Shown here: piece by piece, positions 22,848 through 36,238 of the stretch
How the letters are laid out: each line of letters starts with the position of its first letter
How positions within the stretch are numbered: the stretch's first letter is position 1
From: Heterostelium multicystogenum
Lineage: Eukaryota; Evosea; Eumycetozoa; Acytosteliales; Acytosteliaceae
Direction: 5' to 3'
NCBI GenBank assembly: GCA_003667245.1
Contig: RCNN01000233.1
Coordinates: forward strand, 1 to 64,000
DNA length: 64,000 nt
The notes under the pieces: generated by a model
Database searches by the model: none
What the model was told of the DNA's origin: nothing
The model's input: only the letters and a program-made list of their open reading frames with translations
Position numbers and translations under genes: made by a program

Positions 22848-24148
22848 TTATACTGGTTGGGCTGTAAATTGATCTGTTGGTGTCATTGTTTGGTCTGTAT
22901 CCATTGATTTCTGTGAGTGGTGACGACGTCTTGTTTCCTTCTTCTTCTTGATAATGTCATTGTATAGTTTGTTACGATACTCAGAGATTGGGAACTTTTG
23001 AGAGTCATCAATAGGAATCTTGATAATACGCTCAACTGATGGTTCATCTGTTGGATTGTGGAATTGTGATACAAATGGATGAGCCAGAGCTTCTTCAGCA
23101 GTGATACGCTTATCAGGATTAAATTGCAGTAGTTTTCTCAAGAGGTCAAGTGCATCTGCAGATGCGTGTGGATACATCTCCTGGAAGGAACGTGGATTTG
23201 AAGGTGGGAGAGACTCGAGCATTGTTGCGGCAAAAGGAGAACGAACAGCCTCAATATCCTCTGCTGTTGGACGTCCAGTGACTTCAATTATCAAATCGAG
23301 CTGATTCATGGTAGAGTTACCTGGGAACATTGCCTTTCCACCAAGAAGTTCACCCAAAATGCATCCAATTGACCACATGTCGACACCTTTAGTATATTTT
23401 GTTGATCCAAGTAGGATTTCCGGAGCACGGTACCATCTAGTGGCGACATACTCTGTGAGGACTGGGTTGGCCTCAGTTACATTCTCGAGTGAGGCAATGG
23501 AACGAGCCAGACCAAAGTCAGCAACCTTTACCAAAACACTCTGAGTTCAAAAGTAAATTGCTTGGCTTAATATCACGATGTAACACATTACCAGAATGCA
23601 TAAACTTCATTGCCTTCAAAATCTGATATATAGTGTATTGCTTATGGATATCTTCCAAAATATTTGCTCTGATCACAGCATGCAAATCGGTTTCTATATT
23701 ATTAATAATCATATTATTAATAAACAAAAGTTAGTCACTCTGATTGGTACTTGTTGTTTTGTTAGCGAAAGTAGATTTATAAAATTATTATTTACCCATA
23801 TATTCGAAAATCAAGTAAATATCTCTATCATTGTCGGCCTTTAATACGTTGAGTAGCTTTATAATATTTTCATGGCCGTGCAGTTCTTGGAGGAACATGA
23901 TTTCTCTGAAAGTACGTTGTGCATCAGTTGCATTTTGGAAGGCATCGAAAATCTTTTTCAATGCAACAGTTTCCTTAGTCTTTTTATCGATTGCTTTCCA
24001 AACAATACCATATGCCTGTCGAGAGACTGTTGTTAGATACAATCGTAGGTATCATGTAGTATTGATATCAACTTACACCTTTTCCCAGTTTTTGCGATAC
24101 TTCATACTTTCTCAAAACATGCTTATCAATATCTTCACTTGAAGTCAT
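22848..24148 (-). CDS. erkB: MAP kinase ErkB (atypical MAPK15-like)
   Basis: A MAP kinase needed for chemoattractant relay in D. discoideum. Exons 24077-24148, 23796-24015 and 22848-23693. Motifs: glycine loop [13 protein letters not shown] split by the first intron, [12 protein letters not shown] (catalytic Lys), [12 protein letters not shown] (catalytic loop), VADFGLAR, the TEY activation lip in [14 protein letters not shown], and [12 protein letters not shown]. The [18 protein letters not shown] segment is characteristic of the ERK7/8-like group that contains ErkB. The tail is basic, then polar ([15 protein letters not shown]). One extra base in the AAAA run at 23533-23536 breaks [11 protein letters not shown]; removing it gives exactly 378 residues. 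The start [17 protein letters not shown] is in the first exon. Confidence 0.93.
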
Positions 24149-25508
24149 TTTGAAAAGTTGTGATTATATTTATATTCTTATAGACAAGCTATACAGGTTA
24201 TGATTTTGTTTTTTATATGACAGTAATTAGAAGAATATATTTATATATTATTTGTTTGATGCTTGTTTGGTTGCAGTTGGATATTTGATACAAGATAAAT
24301 AATAAATAAATATTAATTAATATTATATTTTACTGCTGGTTGATATTAATTGTTGATTGAAAGTGTCTGATGATTTGAACCAACTTTCTTCAGGTAGCTA
24401 CAGGTAATAATAAATATATATCTTAATTTTTGTTGTTATAGAACTAGAATGCTGACTGACTGTCTGACTGGTGTATTGCTATTTGATGTTTGCTAAATTT
24501 GGTGTATTGTTTAAATTAAAGGTAATCTGTGCTTGTTTTAGGATGTTGACGGTGATGTTGTTATGTGACGGTTGTTTTATTTAGTTGTTAAAATTATTAT
24601 TATTATTACTATGTGATCAACAGAGGTGTCAAAATGCAAGATTATAATAGTGGTGTGCCAAAGGGGTGGGTGATTGAGATTTAGTGTGTGTGTGTAATAA
24701 TGGATTATTTGATTGATTGATTGCAGTAATATTAGTTGTTGAAATGAGATAGGTATCTCTGATATTCACTTGAGTAATTTTCTAGGTGTTGTTGTAATTT
24801 TATTTGTTCCTATTGTTAACAATGAGAATAGTAGCCTAGCTGAAGCAGTGTGGTTGGAAGCAGGTCTCAGTCTTAAGATGTTGATGCTTCTGTTCTCTAT
24901 GGTAGTTGGTTCAAGTAACAATTTTACAAAACAAAAAATTAATATTAATAAATGGTAGTTAAATCATAGAATTATAATGGTGTTTGATACCCCCTTTTAG
25001 CTGTTTTCTGAAAAAAACTGGACCAATCCAAAAGGTTTTGCAACAAAAAATATAATTCGCATCGTTTGTTTGTGCCACTTTTTCAAACCATCCTGAAAAC
25101 TGATAATTTTTGATTGTGATCTATTTTTGTAAATTTTACTAGTTTGCAATCAACAACCTAATCATTTTTAAATTTAGGAAAATGCAACAATACCTTGTTA
25201 CCAACTCCATGTTAATTTAATAAATCTATTAATTTAATAGAGATATACATTGGATCTATATAAATCTGAAATTACATCATAATCCTGATTGGTTTATTAA
25301 CAATGGACTATTCAATCAAAATAGAATAACAAAGGCTCTAGATGAATCTCTTTCTAAAAATGAAAATCATTTTGGGGCCAAATAAATAATATGATAAAAA
25401 CGAACGAAATATTAAAATTGATCTTCAGAATCTGTTAATTTTTGTTTACAGGTTATATAAATAGAAATTTAATGATTGATGTCGAAATTTGATTGGTCTA
25501 TATAATGG
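24149..25508. other. Intergenic region upstream of erkB
   Basis: About 1.35 kb of AT-rich DNA with scattered ATT/TTA runs, presumably holding the erkB promoter on the left. An isolated 62-codon frame at 24770-24958 shows no recognisable content. No RNA gene seen. Confidence 0.55.
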
Positions 25509-28257
25509 TTATAGCCATGCAGAATTGTAGTTTAATGCTTGATATGCAGAGTCTGTATTGAATTGCCAATCATTACTCCAATAACCTGTTGCAACGATTC
25601 CACCAGCACCTTTGAATCCCCATTCGTTTCCAACGACCATGTAGTCGGGTACCACTACTCCAGAACGTTGAGGGATTGCTTTGACAGCCTTGAGGAAACC
25701 TTCTATTGAGTTTCCTGCAACCACCAAAAATCAACCCCGTTCCACATTGATTTGGAGCGAGTGATGCTACTCCCATTGTTGGATCGTTGTAGTTATTGGG
25801 TCCAATGAGAATCCTTCTACTCCAAAAGTAACTGGGATCAGTGGTTCATACTTGCTGGTGACCGCATTCTCTAGTGGTGAACCTAAAAGGATATAGTTGG
25901 ATGTGGTGCAATCTGGATTTGGTTGGAATTCAGTATCACTCACAATTTGTGGTGAACCACGTCCATAGGTTTGCCAGAAATTGGAGATGTATGAGGCTGC
26001 CCATTCGAAAACAGCTGATGTCTCAGTGCTTACATTGGATCCAGTGATAATCGAGAAAGGTTTTTCGAAAATTTGTCTCATTGGTCCATATGTGGATGCA
26101 GAGCGCTCAAGTTGTTGCCATGTAGTGTCATCAGAGACATTCCAATAGATTCCATATTTATCTGGAGCGGTAAAGTGATAGTTGGGGAGGTAGGCAACCT
26201 CAAATAGTTGTCCGTCGATCTTTAAATGAGTTGGCATTACCTGACGCACAGGTGTTGGGGAGATACCGAATCTTCTAATGTTTTGAGTGGCAATGATCCA
26301 ATAGAGGTCTCCATTTGGTTGAGGAACCTGAGTAATTTGAATTCTACCAACTCGGAATGGTGTAGTTAGTTGGAGAATTTGAATGTTAGCACGTTGTCCA
26401 GAGGAAGCGGGGTTGTTTGTTGTTACGGTAAATGTCTTTGGGATGGGTGGGAGAGAAAGACCACTACCGACAATAGAATTGTAGAATGCTTGCATATAGG
26501 AGTCACCAAGAATACCATCAAACCAATGTCCTTCATTTGGAACTTCGCTGATGACAACAGAGGTAGAGTTTCCGTTGGCTTCAGAAGTCATACGAGCCAT
26601 ACGACGTGAGTGCCATGGGTTTACATTGGTGTCGTTTTGTCCATAACGAGCCATTAGTGGTAATCCGGCCAAGTTTGTTGTATACATATCATTGTCATTC
26701 TCAGCAATTGATGCCATTAGTAGTCCTTGAAGAACTGGATCGATATATGAGTATCCAGGTTTAGTATTCATGAATACATAGAATTGTAATTTAAACAAAA
26801 CCTGCTGCACAAGCACCACCCATTGCCAAGTCACCAAAGTGTGAAAGTAATGACCAGCATCCATGTCCACCCATACTATGACCAACAAATAAGACCTTAG
26901 TTGCATCGATTGGGTACTCTGATTTCAGATTTGATGGAATACCTGGAAGATTGGTTGCTAGATAATGTAAGGCACTAAAAACATTGAGACGTGATGCAGA
27001 CTCCCAATCGTAACCCCATGAGCGACGACCAGTTGGGTAGAGAATATAAAGATTTTGTTGACGAGGAATTGCATCCATCCAAAATTGAGTGTTAGCCTCT
27101 ACACCAGCACCATGGGTGGCAAGCATTACACCGCATGGTTGTCCGTTGCAATTGGATGGAGGGTTGGTAACAGCATACTGAACAGTATTATCATAGTCCA
27201 AGAATGTGAAGGTGAATGGGTTGGGGTATTGGGTGCAGTTGAATGTGGAGCTGACCGTTACTGAAAGATGACCATCCACTAAAATATCAATATCAGCAGG
27301 TAGTGGGCATTTTGATAGACTTACTGATTGTCCCAATGTGATATTGAGAGGAATAGCAAGTTTTTGATTTGGTGCAATGTTTAGGTCACAGTTTACTGCT
27401 GAGCTGGTAGTTGTCGATATACCAGCGATTCTTACATTTGCACTAAGGGAACGAAGAGTATTTGGTGAAGTGTTTAGAACAGTAATTGATGCATATGGCG
27501 AGCTAAGTTCTCCGTCGACAATATCTGGAAGGAGTGTATCGGCTTGAATTGGTTCGAGCAAAGTTGTTGCTTGTTGTAGGGTGCATGTAAATGATCCAAG
27601 AGGAGATTGGTTCAAACGAACTGAGCTGTCCATTCTAACAACGAATTGATAGACACCAGCCGGCAAGACGACGGACTGTGCACCAGTACCATAGGAGTAG
27701 TAATCACCACTGAACTCAAGTATCAAATCAGAATCTGGATATTTAATAAAGATAGCACGTGTTCCTGTGCATTGAAGTATATAGGATCCTTTCTGGGCAA
27801 TCTCTAATTCACCAACGGCATATCCATACCACAACCAAATATTCCAACCCCAGACTGATTGCAAAAATTGCCACGAAACAGAAGAACTCCAATCAATCGA
27901 TACCGATCCAGGTGTTGAGGCAGTATATTGGGTCCAACCAACACGACCATTGTTTCCAAGCTCAGATGGATACATGGTTTCATCTCCAATCGGTATATTC
28001 CAAATTCCACCATATGCTTCCAAAGTATCGTAGCATTCTTCTCTTTCACCAATAGGGAATGGTCCAATTATATTGAATTTCGTTGGTAAACTTGTGTTTA
28101 ATTGTTGGACTGCATTTTGATAAGTATTTTACATACAATAATTAAAACTTAGAAATACATATTGCTGGTACTTACATCCATATTGTATTTTTGAAGACTG
28201 AACAAGCAAAGATACCGATAGAATCAACAAAGATAAAACTAAAATAGAGTATTTCAT
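25509..28257 (-). CDS. Secreted alpha/beta hydrolase (peptidase S9/esterase-like)
   Basis: Exon 1 (28176-28257) encodes a signal peptide, MKYSILVLSLLILSVSLLVQ; a GTAAGT intron leads to the large exon 25509-28109. A beta-rich N-terminal region (WNIPIGDETMYPSELG, PAGVYQFVVRMDSSVRL) is followed by the hydrolase core with the nucleophile elbow FVGHSMGGHG (about 26870) and an oxyanion-type NCNGQPCGVMLATHG. The candidate acid and histidine are in MARYGQNDTNVNPWHSRRM and EVPNEGHWFDGI. A C-terminal region repeats hydrolase-like strands (NDPTMGVASLAPNQCG, VVAGNSIEGF). The serine elbow with His in NEGHW suggests an active secreted esterase or S9-type peptidase; the substrate is unknown. Indels sit at 26793-26795, 25798-25800 and 25726-25730. 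Correcting all three gives an exact frame of 893 residues. Confidence 0.75.
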
Positions 28258-28949
28258 ATTATCACTATTACAACTACAACTACTACTACAACAAAGTTCT
28301 TTATTATTATTATTATTATTAATATTATTTGTTGTTGTTGTTGTATGACTGATTTCGTTCAATTTGATCAGGTTGAGTTGGTTGCAGCAAACAATGATAA
28401 CAATGTTTAGTTAGTCTTTGATTGTAATGAAATTGGGTCCGACAAAACCATCAATAATAATAATAATTTTTATTAAAGACCCGATTCAAATTTTAATAAA
28501 AACATTTAAAATCCCCTAATCATATTTGCAGCTCAAAAATAGAAAACCACACACCTCACAACAACAGTTGATTTTTGTTCAACAATCACTCTGTAATATT
28601 CTTGAAGTCTTTAAAGTAACTTAAATATATGTAAATAAATATGTATAATAATAATAATATTCAAAGTTTTATTATTTGTTTTATGATAATATTTATACAA
28701 GGTGTTGTCCATCCTGGTCTAGGGATGATTAATTTTGGTGTAACTCCACCATTGATGTTTTGATCGTCACCTGATCGAACAGATTTCAAATAATTTTTTT
28801 TTAATTTTAGTTCTTTTTTTATTGATTTTTTTTTAGGTTTGGTTGATCAGATTCTTTGTTTTTTTGTACATAACCAACTGAAAGAATTGTAAATTAAAAA
28901 GAAAAACAAAACAATTGTACTTGTAATAATAATAATCTAATCAAATAAA
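28258..28949. other. Intergenic between divergent hydrolase and copine genes
   Basis: A shared upstream region of about 690 bases with ATT repeats near 28300 and T runs near 28790-28865. Nothing coding seen; it probably carries both promoters. Confidence 0.6.
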
Positions 28950-30887
28950 ATGATATCTGGCCATCCACCACAACCAACTTCGAGAGTTGAACTTAGAATC
29001 TCATGTACTAGTTTAACGAATAAAGATGTACTTTCCAAGTCTGACCCAAAGGTCTATGTTTTTATCATCTGTATGCATTCTCTTGGATAATAAATATATT
29101 TAATTCGATTATTAACTCTAATTCTTCTGTAGGTTGGATCAGAAAAACCAGTTCCTATTGGAAAGACTGAAAAGATCAATAATAGTTTGAATCCAGTATT
29201 TAAAACACCAATTTTCACAGGTATATATTTGTTTATTGATAGACTCTCCTGCAAAGATATCTAATATTTTTACAGACTATTTCTTTGAAAGAAATCAGAG
29301 ATTAAAGTTTATTGTTGTCGATATTGATAACGAAGACTGGAATGACAATGATGATTTTATTGGTACTGCTGATTATTCTTTGGCATCAATTGTATCAGCT
29401 CCTGGTAGCACTGCCAAACTTACCTTGCTTTCCAAGCATAATCATTTCGCAGGTAATTTAATAGTCAGTGCTGAGCTCATCAGAACCAATACTAAAATGA
29501 GTTTGAACTTCCGAATGAGCGGTGATAAGTTTGACAAGAAAGATCTCTTTGGAAAGAGTGATCCATATTTCACTGTTTCAAAGAATTCAGCAACTGGATA
29601 TGTCCAAGTCTATCAAAGTTCTGTTAAATACAATGTAAGTACTCAAAATGGGGTATTTCATTCATTATTAATATTAATATTAATATTCTTTCCAATTAAG
29701 ACATTGAATCCAGTATTCGATTTGGTTAATATCAATATGGATGAGTTGACTGGTGGAGATGTAAAAAGAGATCTTTTATTCTCATTCTTCGATTATGATT
29801 CAGTTGGAAAGCATGATTTTATTGGTTCATTCCATGTATGTACCTGCCAAAAAGTATACCAATTAGTTATTAACCGAATCTATATAGACAACTGCTGAAG
29901 CCATTTTAAGTATGCCATTGAAATTAGAATTGATTAATCAAGCCAAAAAGGAAAAGAAATCATCTTACCATAATTCTGGTACTGTCGAAATTTATGAAGC
30001 CAAATTGGTCAAAGCTCCAGAGTTTATGGACTATTTGATGGGTGGTTGTGAAATTTCATTGATTGCAGCAATCGACTGTACCGCCTCCAATCTTGCCCCC
30101 AATAATGTCAACAGTTTGCATTATAAGCATCCAACAATTCCAAATTCCTATGCAAGTGCTATCACAGCCATTGGTAGTGTTTTGGCGCCATACGATTACG
30201 ACGGTAATGATTCCAGTATTTGGATTTGGTGGTGACCTCCCAGGATCCTCTGTAACCAATCACTGTTTCTCAATGAACATCGATCCAACAAATGGAAAGC
30301 AATTAGATCCACACGTACGTGGAGTTGAAGGTGTTCTTGATGTCTACTATAGAAATATCAGTGTCGTCGAGTTCTCTGGTCCAACATGTTTTGCACCAGT
30401 TATTTCAAAAGCCTCTCAACTTTCTGTTACCAGTCAAAATAATCAGAAATATACAATTTTAATGATCATTACTGATGGTGAAATCATGGATATGGAGCAG
30501 ACCATCGACGCCATAATCAGTGCAACCGACAAACCACTCTCAATTGTCATGTATGTATAAATTAAATATTTGTTTTGCTTATCATACTAATGATCTTTAA
30601 GTATTGGAGTTGGAAATGCTAACTTCTCTAGTATGGAAAGACTCGATGGTGATGGAGGACCCCTTTCCAACGGACATGGATCAGTTGCCAAGAGAGATAT
30701 CGTTCAATTTGTGTCAATGGAAAGCTTTAAGAACAAACCATTCTACATGTTGGCTGAGGAAACATTGCGTGAAATTCCAAAGCAATTCATGGACTACATG
30801 GAGAAGAACAAAATTAAACCAAATCCTCTCCGTAAATATGTCGAGGTTCCAGTAGCCCAAATGTCCAATCTCTCAGTCAATCAATGA
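28950..30887 (+). CDS. Copine
   Basis: A calcium-dependent membrane-binding protein with two N-terminal C2 domains and a C-terminal VWA-like domain. C2A: SRVELRISCTSLTNKDVLSK, SDPKV and IGKTEKINNSLNPVFKT, with the calcium aspartates in SKSDP and IDNEDWNDNDDFIG. C2B: MSGDKFDKKDLFGKSDPYF, TLNPVFDLV and FFDYDSVGKHDFIG. VWA: ISLIAAIDCTASN (a MIDAS-like DxTxSN), PVFGFGGDLPG, GVEGVLDVYY and LMIITDGEI. The tail has REIPKQFMDYM, a signature of copine C-termini. Introns are clear at about 29635-29700, 29836-29891 and 30550-30600; the first intron border near 29055-29132 is uncertain. An extra A at 30205-30206 breaks VLAPYDYDG just before MIPVFGFGG. D. discoideum has six copines (cpnA-cpnF); I cannot tell which one this is. 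Confidence 0.92.
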
Positions 30888-30937
30888 TTCAAATAATAAT
30901 AATAATAATACAGAACTCTCTTATGAGAGTTGTTTAT

Positions 30938-32112
30938 TTACATTGATATATCCATTGAATGATCAGTTGCACTTTGATCATTATTTTCATTGATATAGTA
31001 TTTATCATTATTATGTTGTTGCGCGGCAATCTGTAATAATATCTGTTGTTGCTGTTGTATATAGAATTCATTTGTTGCCAGATCATCTATCAGCAATGAA
31101 GATGATGTTGTTGAATGTTCGTCGAAATCGCCTTCGTTGATTGATTGGTTCATACTGATTGCAGATTGGTTCATACTTATGGCAGATTGATTCATACTTA
31201 TTGCAGATTGGTCATGCAAACTATTTGATCTATCTAAACTTGGGTTTATAACACTTTGATCATTAATAGATTGGTTCATACTGATACAGGACATATCCAT
31301 ATCTTCATTGGACTCGTGATTGTGTTGAAGTTGTTGATGGTGGATATTACTGATCATTGATGATTGTTGTGAATGTAGTGAGGAGTTGTTTAGTGATGAT
31401 AATGATTCAGTAGTTTCTACATCAATATCTGAAATACTTTCTTCGGCATTCCCTGCCAATCTCATTAGATTGCTATAGGAAAAAGTTTCAAATCGATTGA
31501 TAGGTTCTGAATTAATGATCGATTGATTCATTTCTGAAACGATACTGAGATCCTCGGCACTTTGATGTTGGTGATCAATCTCATCATCTTCGTAAACATC
31601 ATTGCTCTCCTCTTGTTCCTCATTGTCTTGATCTTCTTGTTCGTCCTGATTTGCACCAGGGGGTGTGTTACTATAGATCGAAGATGGTCCAGAAAGATTG
31701 ATTGTTTCTTGTACCAGCTCTTCTTTTTGGATTGATTTTGTTGTTTCCATTGGAGTTGGTAGTATTTTGTACACCAATAATGTAGTTCTTTGGTCTCTCA
31801 CCTAGGATGGAGGTAGTAGATAGTCTAGCATTTGATTCCGTTTTGTAATATAGTTTCTTGTCTCTCTAGCCATTCTTCTTCTATATCGACGGACAATTGA
31901 TTTTCAAAGCGAGCATATTGTTGTTGTTGTTGTTGTTGCTGTTGCTGTTGCTGTTGGTGATTTACTTTATTCTTTGTATCACTAACAGTATTAGTTGCTC
32001 TATGTATATAAATAGTGCCATCAACCAAAGATGTTCTTTGAAATAAACCTAAACTAGTAGATGGATAATATATTATATTCATTGCAATGACAATAACAAC
32101 ACTTCCAGTCAA
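30938..32112 (-). CDS. Unrecognised Q-rich, acidic protein with ISMNQSA repeats
   Basis: An N-terminal frame (31825-32112) has SLGLFQRTSLVDGTIYIHRA, a run of 13 glutamines and VDIEEEWLERQETILQNG. It continues by frame changes through NARLSTTSILGERPKNYI (about 31820-31770) into a frame from 31801 to 30938. That frame carries a very acidic block (DEQEDQDNEEQEESNDVYED), a TFSYSNLMRLAGNAEESISD segment, repeats of AISMNQS (three in tandem plus degenerate copies) and QQQQQILLQIAAQQ near the end. No catalytic motif or membrane segment is visible. The non-repetitive islands suggest a conserved regulator, but I do not recognise a family. The start could be the first Met or MNIIYYP 10 residues later. 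At least one frameshift near 31800-31830. Confidence 0.5.
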
Positions 32113-32194
32113 TATTCATTGCATCTTTTGATAGAGTTTAAAGTGGAAGATTGGCGCCAAAATATGAGCTTAATAATTCAACATTTTATTGATT

Positions 32195-35100
32195 TCAATT
32201 TAATGGGTACATTTTAGATTCTAATTTTCTGTTTTGTTTAATAAATCTCCTGTTCCTCTTTATCACCAAATAGAGGACAATTAATATGGCAACACCTACC
32301 ACACTACATATTGTGGCAATGGTAATGATTTTCCATTTATCATTATCAGTGCAGGTCGATTTTTCGGCCACTAACAGTGAGAAATTAGGGTCTATTATAC
32401 ACTCTTGGCATTGGGGCAAGTTTTATGGCAATGTAAGTGATGGATAGATCATCATCTATCTTGGTTTCATTCACAATCTCCGTTCGAGAGTATGTTGATC
32501 TTCCATTGGATAATACCACGGGCATGAAGCTTCCATAGAATGTTACATCGTCTTTAGTTACCTTTAAAAACTGAAGAGAGTTGTCGGCAGGATTTGTTCC
32601 AATAACATTATTTGCATTTCCGTTACAGTCGTATTCTATGGTGTTCGTTGACGTAAATACAACTCTTATTGTATTAATAATCGATAGATAATCCCAACCA
32701 TTCACTTTGACGGTCATCTTGATAGAGTTGGCTGGAAGGATAGATGATATTCCTCCGAATTCTATGATTCTACTCTCATCACTATAGTCTAGAATTGCTA
32801 TTACTTTGAGGAGGTTCGTTGTGTTGGCCAGTTCATAAGAATAGCTTGTAATTCGGGAAGTCGTGTTGGTAGTTATATTGAGTAGCCAACTGTTAGTGTG
32901 AATATCTCTAACAACCACCCCAGAACTATCCAATTCCTCAATGGATACCATGGAGAAATCAAAACTTGTAGTTGCTTATATTGAACGAAGCAGTTGGAAT
33001 GGAACTGTTGGTATTGATTGTTCCATTTGCAATCTTGGATCCACAATAAAATCCATTATAGCCAGTATTGCATAAGCAGTATCCAGTATGATCGCAAACT
33101 CCATTTCCATTACAATCAATAGACGGTTTATTAGGATCTCTACAAAATGATTGAGCAGCTGGTAAGATGGTAACTGAAGTCTTGCTCACAAAACCATCGA
33201 TCCAAACAGCAAGTTCGGCTCTGCCGACTGGAAGTGAGCCAATAGAGCAATGGATGTTGAAGTAGTAGAAATATTCAACCTTACAAGTTACACCGCCGAT
33301 ATAAACAGTTGTAGTGACATTTAGTGTCAGGCCAAAGAACCCGTTTATTGTTATTAAGCCACCGTTGGAAGTAATCGGACTAATGGAATTTATTAATGGG
33401 TATGCTATTGATAGATTGGTTTTAATCATTATGAAGAAAGCACAGCACAATTAATAATACATACAGTACCTGAAAGTAGTTTCTGTTGGTATTGTCTGAT
33501 AGATATTCTTCAAATTTACAGTAATCACATTGGTTACAAATGGGAATCGTGGAACCGTACAATTCAATAGATTGTTTGCCCAAAATGTCATAATACATTG
33601 ATATCCATTTACATCAATAGAATATCCAAGTGAAAAATTATAGACTCCATATATTCCAACCATCAATTTAATATCATTAATCCTTGCCTCAACAAACTCT
33701 ATTTTGGTAACTAATTTATATTTAGTTAAATATGATATAAATTATAAATCTAAAACCTCTTTAACTTACTATCAGTTACCCAATAAATAGTTGCATTTCT
33801 TTTCGATGATTTAGAGAATTCTATGAATTGGGATCCATAACCACTGGTTATATTCGACAATCTAGAGTCAATTTGTATTTATATTAGTTTAGTGATATTA
33901 AAAGTTCCATATTATTGCTTACAAGAATTTGGAGTTGTATTTTAGTACAGATAGTGTGGATGGTACTGTATCAACACCATATCCAAGATTGGAACCAGTA
34001 ATGGTAATTTCATGACTTGAATTCGGCGTAAGTATATAGGTATAGGTATCAAGTGATACATCTTAAAAAATCGATTAGTATGAATCAATCTTCTTTTTAC
34101 AAATACATACTACATATAAAATTGGAGGGTGGTTTCAGGTTTGAAGGAAAAGAAGAATTCATTGTGTTCCAGTAACAAAGTATACATTCAGGTAAACTTG
34201 TAAGACCAGTTCCAGTAAAAACTATATTCTTCATTCCACAAAAGAAAGGGGGAAGACTTCCATAGTAAAGCGGATTCATCGATATTCTAAACAAACTAAA
34301 ATTGATATTTGCATAACTCATTGGAATAAAACCAGATGTTTTGGTATTTGATAGGTAGCTTTTAACGAATTAATTAGTATGAATGTAAATCCATTTTTTA
34401 TACTACTACATTACAATTCAACTGGTTCATTTTCAGACATCCAGCTATATGGAGGGAATTGTGGAGTTTCAATAGCTGCTATATTCCTATAATTAAAAAG
34501 ATATTAGTATTATTATTTTTAATAAATACAATCTATTAACTTACAACTTAGTTAAATTTCTAACATCACTAACAAAAACACCTGTCAAAACCCTTTAAAA
34601 TGATTGGTATTAGTCTTACACCTCAACAAATAAATCAAAATACCTACAAGTTTTTTATTTTAGAGAGAAATGTTAAATTGTTTGGTTTTATCTCCATTCC
34701 TACAAGATCACTTATGATATATAGTTAATTAAAAAATCTAATTATATATTAATAACAATTTATCAATACATACAGTGATTCTATATTAAATCCATTAACA
34801 ATTTCAATATCAACATTATTTGAAAGTCTTTTTAAAAAAAGGTTAAATTCTTGAATTAAGTTTATTATTTAATGATATATTACTTACAAACTATTTAATG
34901 AGGGTAGATCTATAATACAATTCATTGTTTTATTTTGATAGTATGAAAGTTGTCTATTTTTAAATTAGTAAAAAAACCTTTGATATTATACATTTACTTT
35001 CTTACAGAATTTCAAGATTAGGAAATCTATCCTCTCCTAGCCTAATAGTAAATGAACTTAAGCTAGTTGGATTAGGCCAATTCTCTATGATCCTTTTATC

Positions 35101-35925
35101 ACAAATTAATAGTTATTATTAAAAAACAATTATTAATACTTACAAGTTTGTTAAGGAAGGGAAATATCCAGTATTGTTCAATGATATATAAACACCTGAT
35201 GAAAATATTGGTTTTAAAAATATTGTGTTCATAGGAGGAAGAAATATCTTGTCGGTAATATTACTTTGTAATGTACAACTGTTTAAACTAAATGATGTCA
35301 ACTTTAAAAATTGTGGGAAAGTGGAAGGTATTACCAAATTGAATTCTTCAATCCTAAGAATATATTTATTAGTATTATCATTTATATCCTATTCTAATTA
35401 CATACATAATTGATGTTAAATTATAATTAGTTGGATTATCAAGTAAATCTAAAAAGTTTACTGACATATTTTGGGAATACACAGTCTTTAAAACAAAAGT
35501 TTCAAGGTTTTTAAATTTGAGTTGTGTTAAGTTGGGATCAGGGGATTGTGGAGGTAAAAACATATTAGGTGACCCTATTTGCCTAAATATTAAGTTAGTT
35601 ATAAATTTATTAAGTGATATACATTTTCTTACAAAAAAACAATTGTTTCATATTGAACATTTTCATCATCAGGAATACATTCAAATGTACTGGTCAGGGT
35701 ATTATTTAGAGTAATTGTATCACAATCAAGACCATTTAAATTCCACCCAATTCGATATTGTTTTCCAATCCATATTACAGATTCCACTTGAATTAATTTT
35801 GTTAGAAACCTATACTATTGCCAATGTTCCTAAAAACTAAACTTACATTCAATTGGGTTCAATTGAAGAGAATAAATATATCTTAAATACAAAGTAAAAA
35901 CTAATATTAATCCTATTTGTTTCAT
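32195..35925 (-). CDS. ComC-like surface protein (LRR, IPT/TIG, EGF, ComC-type domain, TM)
   Basis: A type I membrane protein. The signal peptide (MKQIGLILVFTLYLRYIYS) starts at 35925. About fifteen short exons (35850-33670) follow, with leucine-rich lines (SLTNLKL-type, IEMKPNNLTFLSK, PNLTQLKFKNLETFVLK), each ending at a GTAAGT-like donor. An IPT/TIG domain comes next (PLINSISPITSNGGLITI, about 33390) with GFFGLTLN and CKVEYF, then an EGF module DCNGNGVCDHTGYCLCNTGY (about 33110-33060). The C-terminal ComC-type domain runs from FDFSMVSIEELDSSG to KLPQCQECIIDP, followed by one membrane segment IITIATICSVVGVAILIV and a basic tail. Frames shift at about 32416 and 32963 and probably at the exon border near 33470. 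D. discoideum comC and relatives share this architecture and act in developmental signalling; the role here is inferred. Confidence 0.8.
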
Positions 35926-36238
35926 TTGTTATTATTTTTTTTGGATAAATTGAGTTTACAATTTGTAAAAGGAATAAAACTCTAAATAGAAGACTTGATT
36001 TAGATATTGAAAAATATATCACATGATTTTAGTTGTAAAATCACTTTTAAAATCAAGATATAATTTGTTGTTTTTCACCTAACTCTTATGACTTTTAGTA
36101 AAATTCCCAAGATTTATCTTTGATTGAGAACAAATTTATTTATTATTATAAAAATAGGATTTTATTTATATTTTTTTTCGGTCTTATTTATCTTCCATTG
36201 TTGTTGAGGGGGGTGTTAGTCGTCATCATTTTTATTAT
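35926..36238. other. Intergenic, AT-rich
   Basis: Promoter side of the ComC-like gene and 3' side of the ankyrin gene; T runs and nothing coding. Confidence 0.6.

Noticed and set aside
22676..22867. Frame with a long isoleucine run
   Set aside because: It is the ATT microsatellite translated; no protein features on either side.
24770..24958. 62-codon plus-strand frame upstream of erkB
   Set aside because: Isolated, hydrophobic/AT-driven and unsupported; could be chance.
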